Shown piece by piece: positions 49,250-59,204 of a stretch of 64,000 bases of DNA (position 1 is the first letter of the stretch; each line of letters opens with the position of its first letter). The stretch is from Symsagittifera roscoffensis (Eukaryota > Xenacoelomorpha > Acoela > Convolutidae), in assembly GCF_963678635.1 (NCBI RefSeq), contig NC_087062.1:85026012-85090011 (forward strand), written 5' to 3'. A program made the translations under genes and the position numbers. Under the pieces are notes generated by a model. The model saw only the letters and a list, made by a program, of their open reading frames with translations, had not been told where the DNA came from and did no database searches.

Positions 49250-49935
49250 TTTATTTTTTTGTTCGTTTTCTCAAAAACTAACCTACAAAACCGGAGATTT
49301 TGGTGTCAATTAATACATCAAAATTGAAAAGATACCCTCATTAAGCGGCCATGCCCAAATTTTTTTCTACATAGATAATTATGGCTCGGAATTGTCAATT
49401 TAAAAAAAAAATTTCGACTGTTTTTTAATTTTCTCGGAAACTAACCCTGCCAAAGCTGGGTTTACAGATTCAATCGAAATTATAAGTTAACTCAATCTCT
49501 TCGGGGGATGAGCGGCTACACACAATGTTTTTAAACAAAAGCTATGATTCTCGGAAATATCAACTCATATTTGTTGACCGTTTTTTGGACTTTTCTCGAT
49601 AACTATCCTGCCAAATCTGATATCATAGGTTTAATCGACACAAAAGATTGTTGCTTTATAATTTGCATCGCCCAGTTTCTTTTAGAAAAAAAGTTATGGC
49701 CTTGAAACTAATGAAAGTTAGAAACTTTGACAGTTTTTGGGAAGCTTTTTAGCCTGCTCGGAAATTACCGTGCCAATTCTCGGGTTAGTTGTTCAATCGA
49801 GAAAAACTACCGTATCCACCACCCTATTTTCTTAAAGACTACCCTAACAAATTTCTAAGTTTTAATTAAAAGAAGCGGTTGGGCGAATTTTTCCTGCAGA
49901 AGCGGCTTCTCTATTTTTGTAAGAGAAAAGTTATG
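49250..49935 (+). repeat. Degenerate tandem array, ~165-bp period
   Basis: The phrase ttttctcg(g/a)aaactaacc.tgccaaa.c ... attcaatcga recurs near 49265, 49430, 49595 and 49757, at intervals of about 163-170 bases, with 30-40% divergence. No coding meaning. It lies just upstream of the host gene cluster. Confidence 0.6.
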
Positions 49936-50390
49936 TCTGTGAAAATTCCAAATTCTCAAAAACTTCACACTTCTTGCTTCTAACTACTTTCTACGGTTTT
50001 GAAACAACATAGGTTTTGGGCGAAGTCCAATTTTTGAAGTTGCGCATTTCGCCCCGCATCAGTGTAACAAATTCAAAAAATATCAAACACGTACGTCTTA
50101 GGTGTCCTTCATCGAGATATACGAAAGTTTTGGTTCACCTATTTTTTTCCACATGTGTCATTTTTTTCGACTTGTGTTTTTTAATGCTTGTATTGTATCG
50201 CAAGTGGTGCCGCCTTTGTGTTCCCATGATGCTTTATGCCCCACCATCCGTGATTACCCCCCAACCCCCCCCCCCCCCCCTCTCTTGTGATTATTCAGTC
50301 CCGTATATGTGGGATTAAAAGTGTTCCCAATTGAATGAAAATTCCTCTTTTTTGCCTTTGCTTTAAAATCTTGGAAGGCTGTATGTTTTT
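49936..50390. other. Intergenic sequence before the gene cluster
   Basis: A run of C(15) lies at 50266-50280 within a C-rich patch. A 100-codon frame at 50016-50318 crosses this run and is not supported. No TATA box could be singled out. Confidence 0.4.
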
Positions 50391-50398
50391 AGAGTAAG
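50380..50398 (+). promoter_or_regulatory. Splice-acceptor-like site 6 nt before the SLC7A6OS start
   Basis: tgtatgtttttag ends at 50392, followed by agtaag and the ATG at 50399. A T-rich tract plus AG this near a first codon, with no matching upstream exon visible, fits a spliced-leader addition site; a short non-coding 5' exon is the alternative. Confidence 0.5.
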
Positions 50399-51286
50399 AT
50401 GAGCGAGAAAATAAGTGTCCTTAGGTTCAAACGGAAGCAGCCAAATGATTCGCCCTTCAGTTTGGTGGTGCAGGCAAAGAAGCCAAAAATTGACGGATTG
50501 GATGACAATCAGCATATAATTTTCAAATATGCCGGTAGAGTTAATAGTGATTGCGAGATAGAATCAACTTTAAAGAAGCTTGCTGTCCCTGTTGTACGAA
50601 AGAAGCGGCCATTAGTAAAACAAGAAACCGATGAAAATAAAAACTTATCGCGGAAAGATAGCTCTCGTAGCTCATTCAGATCAGTCTCAGTTTCGAAAAA
50701 AGTGAAAATTGGCGAAGATATTCAACTTTTAGAGGTTGATGAGAGTCCACCCGCATTTGAAGAGCAATGTGCTTCAACTGACAGCTCAGATTTACTTACT
50801 TGTAATGGATTGAAGCTAGTTAGAAATAAATTAAACATCAATGAGCCATCAAGCAGTACTGCCTGCTATAACTCGGACGGCGATGATCTTTACGACCTTT
50901 ATTACCACTGCTGGACAACAGATGAATTGGATACCACTTTTGATCCTTTGGATATTATTTATGTCGCCCCGAATAACTTGGAGGAAAGAATATCTGACTC
51001 TGACGAAAATGAAAACTTCGAAGACAGTGATAGTAATGATGAAGACCACTGGAAAAATGACTACCCTGACTCTCCTGATAGTGTTGGTAGCTCCGATGGC
51101 GGGTCTGTTTCATCAGAGAATAGCTTCTCGCATAATAACAGGGCATATCGAAATTGGAAAGCTGATGGCGGAATTTTTGTCAGCCACCAGGATAACATGC
51201 AGTATGGCTTTTATAACGACGACCCTACCGAATTTTTTGAAAGATATTCTGATCACGTGCAGTCGGATCACTCACTTTCGGACTAA
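50399..51286 (+). CDS. SLC7A6OS: SLC7A6OS / Iwr1 orthologue (RNA polymerase II nuclear import factor)
   Basis: This 295-residue intronless frame matches the SLC7A6OS/Iwr1 family in length (human ~309) and layout. The N-terminus is basic (SVLRFKRKQ at residues 6-14, VVRKKRPLVK near 65-74), consistent with the nuclear localisation signal region. The conserved core DDLYDLYYHCW lies near residues 162-172. It is followed by an acidic stretch (SDSDENENFEDSDSNDED, about 200-217) and ENDYPDSP-like NDYPDSPDS, which is diagnostic for the family. Iwr1 binds assembled RNA polymerase II in the cytoplasm and directs its nuclear import. The ATG at 50399 is preferred because the conserved N-terminal VLRxKRK begins right after it. 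An AATAAA at 51378 could serve for 3' processing. It is the first of three closely spaced plus-strand genes. Confidence 0.9.
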   Translation: MSEKISVLRFKRKQPNDSPFSLVVQAKKPKIDGLDDNQHIIFKYAGRVNSDCEIESTLKKLAVPVVRKKRPLVKQETDENKNLSRKDSSRSSFRSVSVSKKVKIGEDIQLLEVDESPPAFEEQCASTDSSDLLTCNGLKLVRNKLNINEPSSSTACYNSDGDDLYDLYYHCWTTDELDTTFDPLDIIYVAPNNLEERISDSDENENFEDSDSNDEDHWKNDYPDSPDSVGSSDGGSVSSENSFSHNNRAYRNWKADGGIFVSHQDNMQYGFYNDDPTEFFERYSDHVQSDHSLSD

Positions 51287-51377
51287 TTGTTATTATTTTT
51301 CAAATATATCCCTTTAAGTTTTTATCACCTGCATCTTTCTCGCGCGATTATTTTGTTTTCATGTCTCTGTGTGTATC

Positions 51378-51383
51378 AATAAA
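51378..51383 (+). terminator. Polyadenylation signal AATAAA
   Basis: It lies 92 bases after the SLC7A6OS stop and ~92 bases before the acceptor-like AG of the next gene, the arrangement expected between neighbouring genes of a trans-spliced operon. Confidence 0.55.
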
Positions 51384-51461
51384 AATTTAATCCAAGAATT
51401 TTATTATAGAAAAAAGCTGAACAAAGAAGTGAGAAATTATGTCAAAAAATACAAAGTGTTT

Positions 51462-51488
51462 GAGTTTATTTTCAGACAATACGTTACA
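51462..51488 (+). promoter_or_regulatory. Splice-acceptor-like site 13 nt before the next start
   Basis: tttgagtttattttcag ends at 51475, and the first supported ATG follows at 51489. The frame stays open upstream to 51369, but that ATG overlaps the AATAAA of the previous gene, so I take 51489 as the start. Confidence 0.5.
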
Positions 51489-52367
51489 ATGACGATTTTA
51501 TTCAGGAATGTAATTATGAAACTTCTTGAGAAAGTGAAAGACGAAGAAATTGAGTTCTCAGCCGATGCTTTTTATAAAAACGAAAACGAGTTCTGTTGCC
51601 GAAGCTTAGACGCAGAACTGAGGAACCATATTTTATGTGTATCTAATTTCCAAGCACTTTTGCATAACCCTGGAAGGCTAGCCGACCTTTATAAGCAAGT
51701 CTGTAAAGGCTTAAACGACGACGAAACTCTGCATTTGTGTCTGTTTACTGACCTAAGTTTAGATGAATTAGAATTGACATTCAAGCAGCGACAGTCTATC
51801 TCAAAGTTAACTCTCGAGTTTGTAAGAGTATGTAAGCAATCACTTACTGACACCGAACTTAGTTCTCTTATGGAGAAATGCCTGATTGGTTCTCTGGAGC
51901 TGTTTGTGATAGTTTTGTCGAAAAATGGGCCGAAGATGTGTCAGCGCCAAATTGAGCTTGCTCTGGGAAATTATTCGACGCAACTTGATTGTTTAGTAAC
52001 TTTAGCTGCATGCTTAAGGGTGAGCAAAGAAAGGAACTTTTTTGTTAATTTTTGCAATATTGACGATATATTGTACCCTGAAACATCAGCCCTATTGAAA
52101 CAAGTCCTGGAAGGAGTGTTAATTGGCCTGCCTAGCTGGGTAAATGTTGTTGTTTTTGCTGCCACTGAAAATGCTTCAGTTCTCTCAACCTTGAGAGAGG
52201 ACATTCAGCCTTTTCATTTCCACGCGTACAAGCTCTCATCAGTGGGAGATGTGAAGTGCTGCAAAAATCTAGAATTGTCAGATGTTTTGAAGTGCTTTGA
52301 AGGAAACAGAAAAGCTTGCCTTGTCGCAGATTACGGGTTGATATCTATTGGATCAAGTATAGATGAT
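51489..52367 (+). CDS. Unidentified helical protein, exon 1
   Basis: The 293-codon exon starts MTILFRNVIMKLLEKVKDEE and is rich in Leu, Cys and helix-forming residues (CLFTDLSLDELELTFKQR; LVTLAACLRVSKERNFF; LIGLPSWVNVVVFAATEN). There is no signal peptide and no clear membrane segment. If unspliced it would end at a stop at 52404, but GAT|GTAAGT at 52368 is a near-perfect donor falling exactly at a codon boundary. The exon at 55194 opens in the same phase (0). Host-gene character is supported by its length, its balanced codon use compared with the AT-rich surroundings, and its place between two conserved genes on the same strand. I do not recognise the family; genome-maintenance or nucleolar proteins of helical-repeat type are possible but unproven. 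Confidence 0.7.
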
Positions 52368-55193
52368 GTAAGTTCACTGCAGTTTTCTTTGTTAGTGGCA
52401 AATTAATCAGACAAGCGGAAAATGATTTTAAAAAAAGCCCATTTGTTTCGATATAGTCGTACATTTGATTTTAAAAATCTAATTTTTGAACATCAAAATT
52501 TGTATATGTTTAATTATATGCATTGAGCAGCCGAGTGGGTTAGGCACACGTCTCTCAAAAACGAGGGTCATGGGTTCAAATCCCACTTCGGTGACGGTTG
52601 GAGGGGTCCCATAGTCATCCGCCTCCTCAAGGTGGGACCGGCTGCGGCGAAATGGATGACATCTCCCTCCCCCACGGTTGGTCCTGCACTGAGATGGACT
52701 GGTAGCTAATAAAAAAAGTATATGCATTTAGTTTTGCCCGTATTACTTATACAAACACTAGCAGCAAAGTGAGCTCAGCTCGCCCGCAGGGTTCCAATTT
52801 TTCTGGACTTGATTAACGTTAGTTATTTTTTTTTGCAAATTTGCGTTGATAGACTTTGTCCCTATGAACAACTGTTCTTAAAAGTTTTTAAGATATTGAA
52901 CTAGCTTTATTATTGATCTGAACAGTTTCTTGTAGTCTACTTTCCATTTCTTTTGGATGTAATGCCGTTGTCTTTGCACCTTGATTTGCTTAAAGTATAT
53001 ATAAGAAATAAAACATTTTCCCGGGAAAAATTGAGTTGTCGGGCACATGTTTGTCTGCTTGTTTTGTCGGCTTAGCTGTCCCATCACGAGTTTTTCTTTT
53101 GCTGCAGGCATTTTTCGTCTTGGTTGCGAAACTTGTTGGTTTGCTCCTGTATTCAGAAAACTTACTAGCCCAGGCTTTGTATACATACCTTTTTCCCATT
53201 TTCTCTCTTAAATGCTGCACTCGGCCTACATGGTTTCGGCTTATGTTCTATGGGCGTGATCAACTTATGTTGTGCCGTATGAAGGTCACTAATGGTTTGT
53301 TATTTTTTAGAGTTTCAGGTCAGTTTTGGTGCAAAATTTCAATGATTTAAAACTTAACTCAAATTTTTTTATGAATAGATGTTCTCTTAATTTTTTCTAC
53401 TGTTTTTGACTCAACGGGCGTCTTCCCCTTTACTGTTGACATAGTAGCCGCTCTATGAATAGTAAAAGTTTTTTTATTATTACGGGTATTTGTGTTTCTT
53501 GACTATTTTTTGAAATTTTAATTTCCACTAGCAAAGAAAAGTATTATTTCAACTTTTTTGGGTAGCTGTTTCCGTCTTTGTTAGCTAGCTTGCTATGCTA
53601 CGCTTGCATTGCAGGTTCCAAGTCATTTTCTTTGCAACTTTTGGAGATGATATGGCACATCAAAGTGAGTCTGAAAGAAAAGTTTCTTCCAGTATGAAAA
53701 ATCTAAGTGATTTGGTAGGTTTTTTTTCATATCAAAGATTTTAAAAAAATGTTTTTATTTCTTTTTTTTTCATGCTTGATTTCATTCTAATCAGTATGGT
53801 TTTCGACCTTTTTTAAAAATTGGATCGGTGTTATAGAATTGATACTGGTATCGGAGGTACTCTTATTTTCGCAGTTAAATTTTGTTACTCATCTGAAAAT
53901 CTACTAGATGTTAACTTTTGCGATACAACCGGGTACTAGATGTTTTCCGCCGTAAAGAACTTGTTCACAAGATTTCGCACGTGAAGATGTTATACGTGTT
54001 TCATCTTGCTTCTTAATAAATTCAAAGTCAATAAACCATCCAACGCACTTGGCGGAAAGTTAATACACCTGATTGAGACAGCAGTGGCTTGTTCAAATCC
54101 GGCCGTGACCTGTTTTTTTTTTTGCAAACTAGAAGTTTTCTGATTTATCGTCCCTCTGTTTTTTTTTATCGGCTTAGTTGCTGCAACTTTGAAATTTTTT
54201 GTAGATTCAGCCTTCTTCTAATTTTATGAATATACTCTCTGAAGCCCTTTTATTGAAGATAACTGAGTGACAAGATTTTCTGTAATTTTTTTTGAGAGTT
54301 TATTAAGAAATATTTTTCATAAAAAAAGTTAAAGAAAATGATTTGCTTTGTTGTTTTATTTGATTGTTTTTTGCATCCATGTGCTGGGATTCATTATGCT
54401 TGCGGTTATTATTCTCCCGACTAGGAAGAGCTTTTATTTCGGAGCGTAGACGTTTTCTTGTAAAAAAAAATTGTCAAAATCACAATTGTTTTCTGAAATC
54501 TGCACTTTCGTCAACCAACACATTTGTAGAGCTAAGGTACCGTAAACGCAGCCTAGTTTGATTTTCTATGAGACTTGTAGTCTCATATCTGTTCAATCGC
54601 TTGTTTCTTTCAAATCCTGTCTATGTAGGTGTAAGTTTTCAAATTTCAAATACCCTTTGAATTCAGTACTTCAGTATTTTTTGATTCAGCGTTTAACATT
54701 TACGGGATGTTCGCGTCAGTCTCTGTATGCTAATGTTTTATGATGTTTATGATCTATTGTAGTTGTTGTGAAGCTCTGCTTTGCCTTTGTGTTAATATAT
54801 TTTTTGAACAATCGGTTTTTCAAATATCTTTTTTGAGTCACTGTCATTATGATTTTTGGAAGCGATTTTCAGGTAATTGTTACCTAGCGACATGGGCTTT
54901 TTAAAATTTCGCTAGGATCTGGTACGTCATTTCTATGGTCCCTCTTGTTCTGGAAGTCTCTCTGTTCGCTCGCTTCTGGATGATTTTATTAAACCATTGA
55001 AGAGTTTTACTTAGCTAAAGAAAATTATTGTTTTGTCTTTGAATTTCAATAAACTTTCATAGCAATTTTTTTGATAGAATTGATGCAACAAGCAAATTAC
55101 AGTTACAGGCAGCCACTAAAGTTGATTAAACTAAAATCTAAATAGTTGATGTCTTAAAATGAATACTTGGAATAACCAGGTGCTACTTTTTAG
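52368..55193 (+). other. Probable intron (2.8 kb) of the unidentified gene
   Basis: GTAAGT donor at 52368; TGCTACTTTTTAG acceptor ending at 55193. It contains a SINE (52525-52718). A small candidate exon at 53613-53662 (CAG before, GTGAGT after; reading SKSFSLQLLEMIWHIK) has good sites but the wrong entry phase for direct joining to exon 1, so further small exons may exist. Elsewhere it is AT-rich with no supported frame. Confidence 0.6.
52525..52718 (+). mobile_element. tRNA-derived SINE with 10-bp target duplication
   Basis: The head (gagcagccgagtgggttaggc ... gggttcaaatcccacttcgg) has an A-box-like and a perfect B-box-like (ggttcaaatcc) RNA polymerase III promoter in tRNA spacing. An unrelated ~110-bp body follows, then a short A tail (aaaaaaa, 52711-52717). 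Exact direct repeats tatatgcatt flank it (52515-52524 and 52719-52728). The acceptor stem of a tRNA does not form, so it is a SINE and not a working tRNA gene. It lies in the intron in sense orientation. Confidence 0.88.
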
Positions 55194-55775
55194 GCGATAG
55201 AAAACTGTAAAGCCCTTGAACAGCTGTGTAAATGGTACTTAAAACTCCCTAGGATCCCAAAAACTACAACTGTTGGAACCAGCGATAGCTTCAATGGACA
55301 AATGATGGAAATCGGAGATTCAACTCATATTGAGTTAAGTGAAATAAATGCACTTGACAGTTCAGCTTGTAACAGGCAAAACAACTCAACTTGTAATGGT
55401 GTTAAACCTCGAAATGATGTGACTCTGAGTCAAGTTGATGAAGTTAAGCAAGGGAGAGTTTTGAATTCAGACAGCCGAGACAGCGAAGCAGTGTTGCAAG
55501 CCGAAGATGGATTAGGCTTTTATTCTAACAGTTTAGTGGGATCATTTGAGTTGGAAGTCGTACCAGATATAACTTCTTGTCAGAATATTTTTCCGGTTGA
55601 AATTGACGAAGGAAGTCATTCGAGTGAGCTTGTTAAACCATCGAAAAAAGTCAGAAAGGATAAAGTAGGGATTAACAAAAAGAAACTAAGTAAAACTGTA
55701 AAACAGATAGATCAGAGGACTTTCGATCACATGTATTCAAGTGCTTACAAAAAATCTAGAATGACTGCTTTGTAA
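55194..55775 (+). CDS. Unidentified protein, terminal exon
   Basis: This exon is open in phase 0 from the acceptor at 55193 and reads AIENCKALEQLCKWYLKLPR, then a low-complexity acidic/Ser/Asn segment, and ends in a basic tail (SKKVRKDKVGINKKKLSKTVK ... FDHMYSSAYKKSRMTAL), which looks like a nuclear localisation signal. Joined to exon 1 it would give a protein of about 487 residues. The alternative is an independent gene starting at the ATG at 55299 or 55302; the helical, tryptophan-containing stretch before those ATGs argues for the exon reading. Confidence 0.65.
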   Translation, partial: AIENCKALEQLCKWYLKLPRIPKTTTVGTSDSFNGQMMEIGDSTHIELSEINALDSSACNRQNNSTCNGVKPRNDVTLSQVDEVKQGRVLNSDSRDSEAVLQAEDGLGFYSNSLVGSFELEVVPDITSCQNIFPVEIDEGSHSSELVKPSKKVRKDKVGINKKKLSKTVKQIDQRTFDHMYSSAYKKSRMTAL

Positions 55776-56200
55776 TTATGCAATAGATTTGCAATTTTTG
55801 AGTTTCGAGGATTTGTAAATTATGTTTTAGGAAAATTTTATAGCGCTGTTTTAAATTTGGAGATCAGAAATTACTGGCAAAAGGGCTTCTGGATTTTGGG
55901 AATTTTTCTTGGTGATTGCATTGGTTATTTATAGGAAGTTTCTGGCATAGATTTAAGACTTTTAGTATCATAAAATCATGACAAAGATGACAAAATATAC
56001 TTTTCCAGTTTATTTGAGAACAAAAAACAAAGCTTTTTAACATTGCGCTGTTTTATATCTTATCCAATTTTGTAATCAAACAGAAATTTGCAATTATGAA
56101 AGTTCAGATAACAGAGTGAAATTTATTTTCAATATTTAGTTTTTATATCAGTTATGTTTAAATGACTGTTTATTCGAGTCCTAAAAGTGTCATATAATTT
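55776..56200. other. Short intergenic region
   Basis: 425 AT-rich bases between the preceding stop and the TBC1D31 acceptor. No AATAAA was noticed and no reading frame is supported. Confidence 0.5.
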
Positions 56201-56223
56201 TCTTACATTTCCAGACTGGTGTA
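56196..56223 (+). promoter_or_regulatory. Splice-acceptor-like site 9 nt before the TBC1D31 start
   Basis: ataattttcttacatttccag ends at 56214 and is followed by actggtgta and the ATG. This is the strongest acceptor of the four in the window (long pyrimidine tract, CAG). Either a 5'-UTR intron or a spliced-leader site. Confidence 0.55.
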
Positions 56224-58551
56224 ATGCAACATTTGGATTTAGCGAAGCAAGATGAAGGCAAAATTTGGATTCGGAAGCCAATGCCTTCATCAGATGATGG
56301 AATAATGATCAAGATAGAAAACCGCAGAGGTGGTGCGTTGGCATTAGAAGGCAAAACTATCCGCGCCTTGCATGTAGCTTTTGACAATTTCGGCGATTGT
56401 TTCATCATGGGCGACCAACATGGACAAATTTATTATTTCGATCTGAACAAGAATCGAATGAAATTGTGTCAGCGTTTGGGGTCTGCAGTTACAGCACTGT
56501 CATTTAGCACACGTCATAAAAATGAGTTCCTAGTTTGCTGTGCCGACAATTCGATGAAGTGTTTCAACATGGAGACGAGAGACTTGCTAGGCTGGATGAA
56601 AGGACACTCTTCGGCTATCAATAACATTTCAGTCCACTCCTCGGGAAAATACGCGCTCACGACTTCAAACGATGTCGCACAGCTTTGGGATTTGGATACG
56701 TTCTCGAGGAAAAGGAAGTTAAATATACGGGAAAACGTGGGTATTCTGAAAGTATTCTTTCTTCCACTGAGTAACACCATCATAACTTGTTTCAAGGATG
56801 ATTCTATATTCGGCTGGGAAGCGGATACGCTGCAATGTAAGTTTCAACTACCGGTACCCGTAGAAGAAAGGTCACAATACCTAACTGTTGCTATTTCATC
56901 GGATAGCCGGTTCCTGGTTGCAGGTGGTAGAAGCCAGTTCCTTCACGTCTATACGCTGGATTCACGACGTCTCTTCAGAATTATCCAATTACCAAATAAA
57001 GTAAAATCAGTGAAGCAACTCAATTTTCTACCTGAAAAATTTGGCGACGGCTCAAATGAAATGCTGTCGGTTCTTAGCAAAGATGGCATTCTTCGTGTTA
57101 TTCATATACATAATTGTAATCTTCTGTTCGATGTTGGTGACGCACAGAATCCGATTCTGAACTTCACCTCAAGTCCAAATGGAAAATACATTATAGGAGT
57201 GATGGATAGCGGTTCTCTCCATGTGTTCAGTGTTAAAAGCTTAACATCACATTTGAACAAAGCGCCAGTGCCGTTACTGAAAGTTGTATCAGAAGGAGCC
57301 ACTGGATCCAAGAAGGTTCTAGAAGATTCTAGAGCTACTTATAGTTCAGCGCCAGTATCAACCGCCAGATCGTCGTGTTCAACCTTGAAAACCATACCTC
57401 CCCCTGTATCATCGGCGAGATCAGCTCGAACCGATGTAACATCGGAATCGTCATCAGCATACCCGTCCTATAATGTCATGACAGAACCTTTCGAGCTGAA
57501 AAAGTTGAGAAGGATTCTGAGAGCTTACGGAGAGTATCCAGCTAAGTACAGACTGTTTATCTGGAAAAACTTATTACAGTTGCCCGAGAATCACGAAGCA
57601 TTCAGCTGTCTCGTAGACAAAGGAACTCACTCGGCTTATCTCAACCTTCACGAAGACTACCCGATGAAAAGCCGAAAACTTCTGCGTGTGCTTCAGAGAA
57701 CTTGCTCAAGTCTCGCCCACTGGTCGGCAATTTTCGGAGAAGTTAAGTTTCTACCAGTGATGATCTTCCCTCTTGTCAAGTTATTCCAAAACAATGCGCT
57801 GGTCTGCTTTGAAGTTTCAGCGACTGTTCTTTTGAACTGGTGTCAGCATTGGTTTGAGTTCTTCCCGAACCCTCCAATCAATATTCTTGCCCTGGTCGAA
57901 AACCTTCTTGCCCATCATGACAAAGTTCTTCTAAATCATTTCATCACTTACAAAGTTACGTCACAAAGATACGCTTGGCCAATGTTAGAATCACTTTTCT
58001 CCGAAGTGATGACAAAACAGGAATGGCAGGTCCTCTTTGACAACATCTTCTCGAATGAGCCGGGTTACATTTTGTACGTTGTTGTCGCTTACTTGACAGT
58101 TTGCAGGAGTCCTTTGCTCGCGATGACGGAACCAGAAGACTTCGACTACTTTTTCAAACACAGAAACGCGGCCAACATACGATCGGTTATCAAAGAGGCA
58201 AATCAACTAGCTGACTGCACGCCTGATAATGTTAATCCAATCAAACTTCTAGATGGATTCATGCCTCTTTCGGTTGGTCAGTATCAGGCATTCAATAAGT
58301 ACCCTGACTTCGTTGTCGATTTCGAGGCTAAAGAGCGCGAGAAACTGAAAGATGACGAGGTTGAATATCTGAAAGAAAAGCAAGTAGCGAGTGACTTGAA
58401 GAAAGAATTGTCGAAGAAAATAAGCGACGTCGAGGAGTGGTACAAGCAACAGGAGCAAGTGTTGGCAGCAGGAGAACAACGAAAACAGCTGTGGAAAGAA
58501 GAGGCGAAAATTAGGGAACAACTCGCGCGGCTGGAGAGTCTGAAACAGTAG
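56224..58551 (+). CDS. TBC1D31: TBC1D31 (WDR67) orthologue: WD40 repeats plus TBC domain
   Basis: The 775-residue intronless frame aligns with TBC1D31 from its first residues (MQxxDLxxxxxGKIWxRKP). Residues ~1-370 form the WD40 region (GDQHGQIYYFDL, CCADNSMKCFNM, TTSNDVAQLWDLDTF, RKLNIRENVGILKVFFLPL). A Ser-rich linker covers ~370-415. The TBC domain spans ~425-625 (YGEYPAKYRLFIWKNLLQLP, SRKLLRVLQRT, INWCQHWFEFFPNPPIN-like LNWCQHWFEFFPNPPIN). A Glu/Lys coiled coil closes the protein (~690-775). The human protein (~1066 residues) is a centrosome/ciliary-satellite protein that helps organise PKA signalling at cilia. No IxxDxxR or YxQ finger motifs typical of active Rab GAPs are seen, so catalysis is unlikely. 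The C-terminus is about 290 residues shorter than human, ending early in the coiled coil. Start chosen by family match. Confidence 0.95.
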   Translation: MQHLDLAKQDEGKIWIRKPMPSSDDGIMIKIENRRGGALALEGKTIRALHVAFDNFGDCFIMGDQHGQIYYFDLNKNRMKLCQRLGSAVTALSFSTRHKNEFLVCCADNSMKCFNMETRDLLGWMKGHSSAINNISVHSSGKYALTTSNDVAQLWDLDTFSRKRKLNIRENVGILKVFFLPLSNTIITCFKDDSIFGWEADTLQCKFQLPVPVEERSQYLTVAISSDSRFLVAGGRSQFLHVYTLDSRRLFRIIQLPNKVKSVKQLNFLPEKFGDGSNEMLSVLSKDGILRVIHIHNCNLLFDVGDAQNPILNFTSSPNGKYIIGVMDSGSLHVFSVKSLTSHLNKAPVPLLKVVSEGATGSKKVLEDSRATYSSAPVSTARSSCSTLKTIPPPVSSARSARTDVTSESSSAYPSYNVMTEPFELKKLRRILRAYGEYPAKYRLFIWKNLLQLPENHEAFSCLVDKGTHSAYLNLHEDYPMKSRKLLRVLQRTCSSLAHWSAIFGEVKFLPVMIFPLVKLFQNNALVCFEVSATVLLNWCQHWFEFFPNPPINILALVENLLAHHDKVLLNHFITYKVTSQRYAWPMLESLFSEVMTKQEWQVLFDNIFSNEPGYILYVVVAYLTVCRSPLLAMTEPEDFDYFFKHRNAANIRSVIKEANQLADCTPDNVNPIKLLDGFMPLSVGQYQAFNKYPDFVVDFEAKEREKLKDDEVEYLKEKQVASDLKKELSKKISDVEEWYKQQEQVLAAGEQRKQLWKEEAKIREQLARLESLKQ

Positions 58552-58915
58552 AACACATCAGAGAAAAAAGTGAATCTAGAATTAATGCGAAATCTTGACA
58601 ATAATTCCTCGTGCTGATCGTTTTCCTATCATCGATTAGTGTAAATTTGTAAATAGTGTTTCTATGGAAATAATCATTCGTTTAGCATCAGTTTGTACTT
58701 TAAATAACTGTTTGGTACTTAATTTTTTGAAAAAAGCAGGTCGAGTACAATTCCAAATACCACACCTTAATAGCAAATATTGTAGATTATGAAAGCTTAT
58801 TTGTAAATTTCTCAAGTTTTCTTGATCACATCGAAAACATCTGCGCTTGAAATATCAGTTTTTCCAGAACCAATCTATTTATCTTTACATTATGTAATTT
58901 GCGTTTGTAGAGGGC
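58552..58915 (+). other. Probable 3' UTR of TBC1D31
   Basis: AT-rich non-coding sequence after the stop; no canonical AATAAA noticed. No other feature. Confidence 0.4.
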
Positions 58916-58919
58916 GAAA

Positions 58920-59110
58920 GACATGTTTAAGAAGTCCCTATGTTGACATATTTAAGAAGTCCCTATGTTGACATATTTAAGCTTTTTGAACATGTTATTT
59001 TTTGCATGTTTAACGAAAGATTTTTTACACGTTTAAGCTAAATCGTATATTGTAATGCATCGAAATTTCACTTAGCGCATGTTTAAGAAGTCGCTATGTT
59101 TATCTGTTGA
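58920..59110 (+). repeat. Direct repeats of ~26 bp (TTTAAGAAGTCCCTATGTTGACATA)
   Basis: Two abutting units lie at 58927-58979, and a third diverged unit (gtttaagaagtcgctatgtttatc) at 59082-59105. Confidence 0.8.
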
Positions 59111-59204
59111 ATAACCAAAACATTGAAAGGTTTGAAATGTTTACTCAAGTCGACCTTATAAAATCTTTTGAGGGCGAATGCTTTAACTCTAGGTTAAGGT
59201 AGGC

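Noticed and set aside
50841-51317. 158-codon plus-strand ORF in another frame of SLC7A6OS
   Set aside because: Overlaps the conserved Iwr1 core in a different frame with Met/Thr-rich, non-protein-like composition.
52525-52600. Possible tRNA gene (A-box and B-box-like sequences)
   Set aside because: Acceptor stem halves do not pair, the body and A tail continue beyond it, and target duplications flank the whole unit; it is a SINE.
54048-54115. Second tRNA-like segment with gttcaaatcc
   Set aside because: Only the B-box-like word fits; no convincing A box, stem pairing, tail or duplication.
58249-58601. Minus-strand ORFs of 90 and 105 codons
   Set aside because: They are antisense shadows of the TBC1D31 coiled-coil coding sequence.
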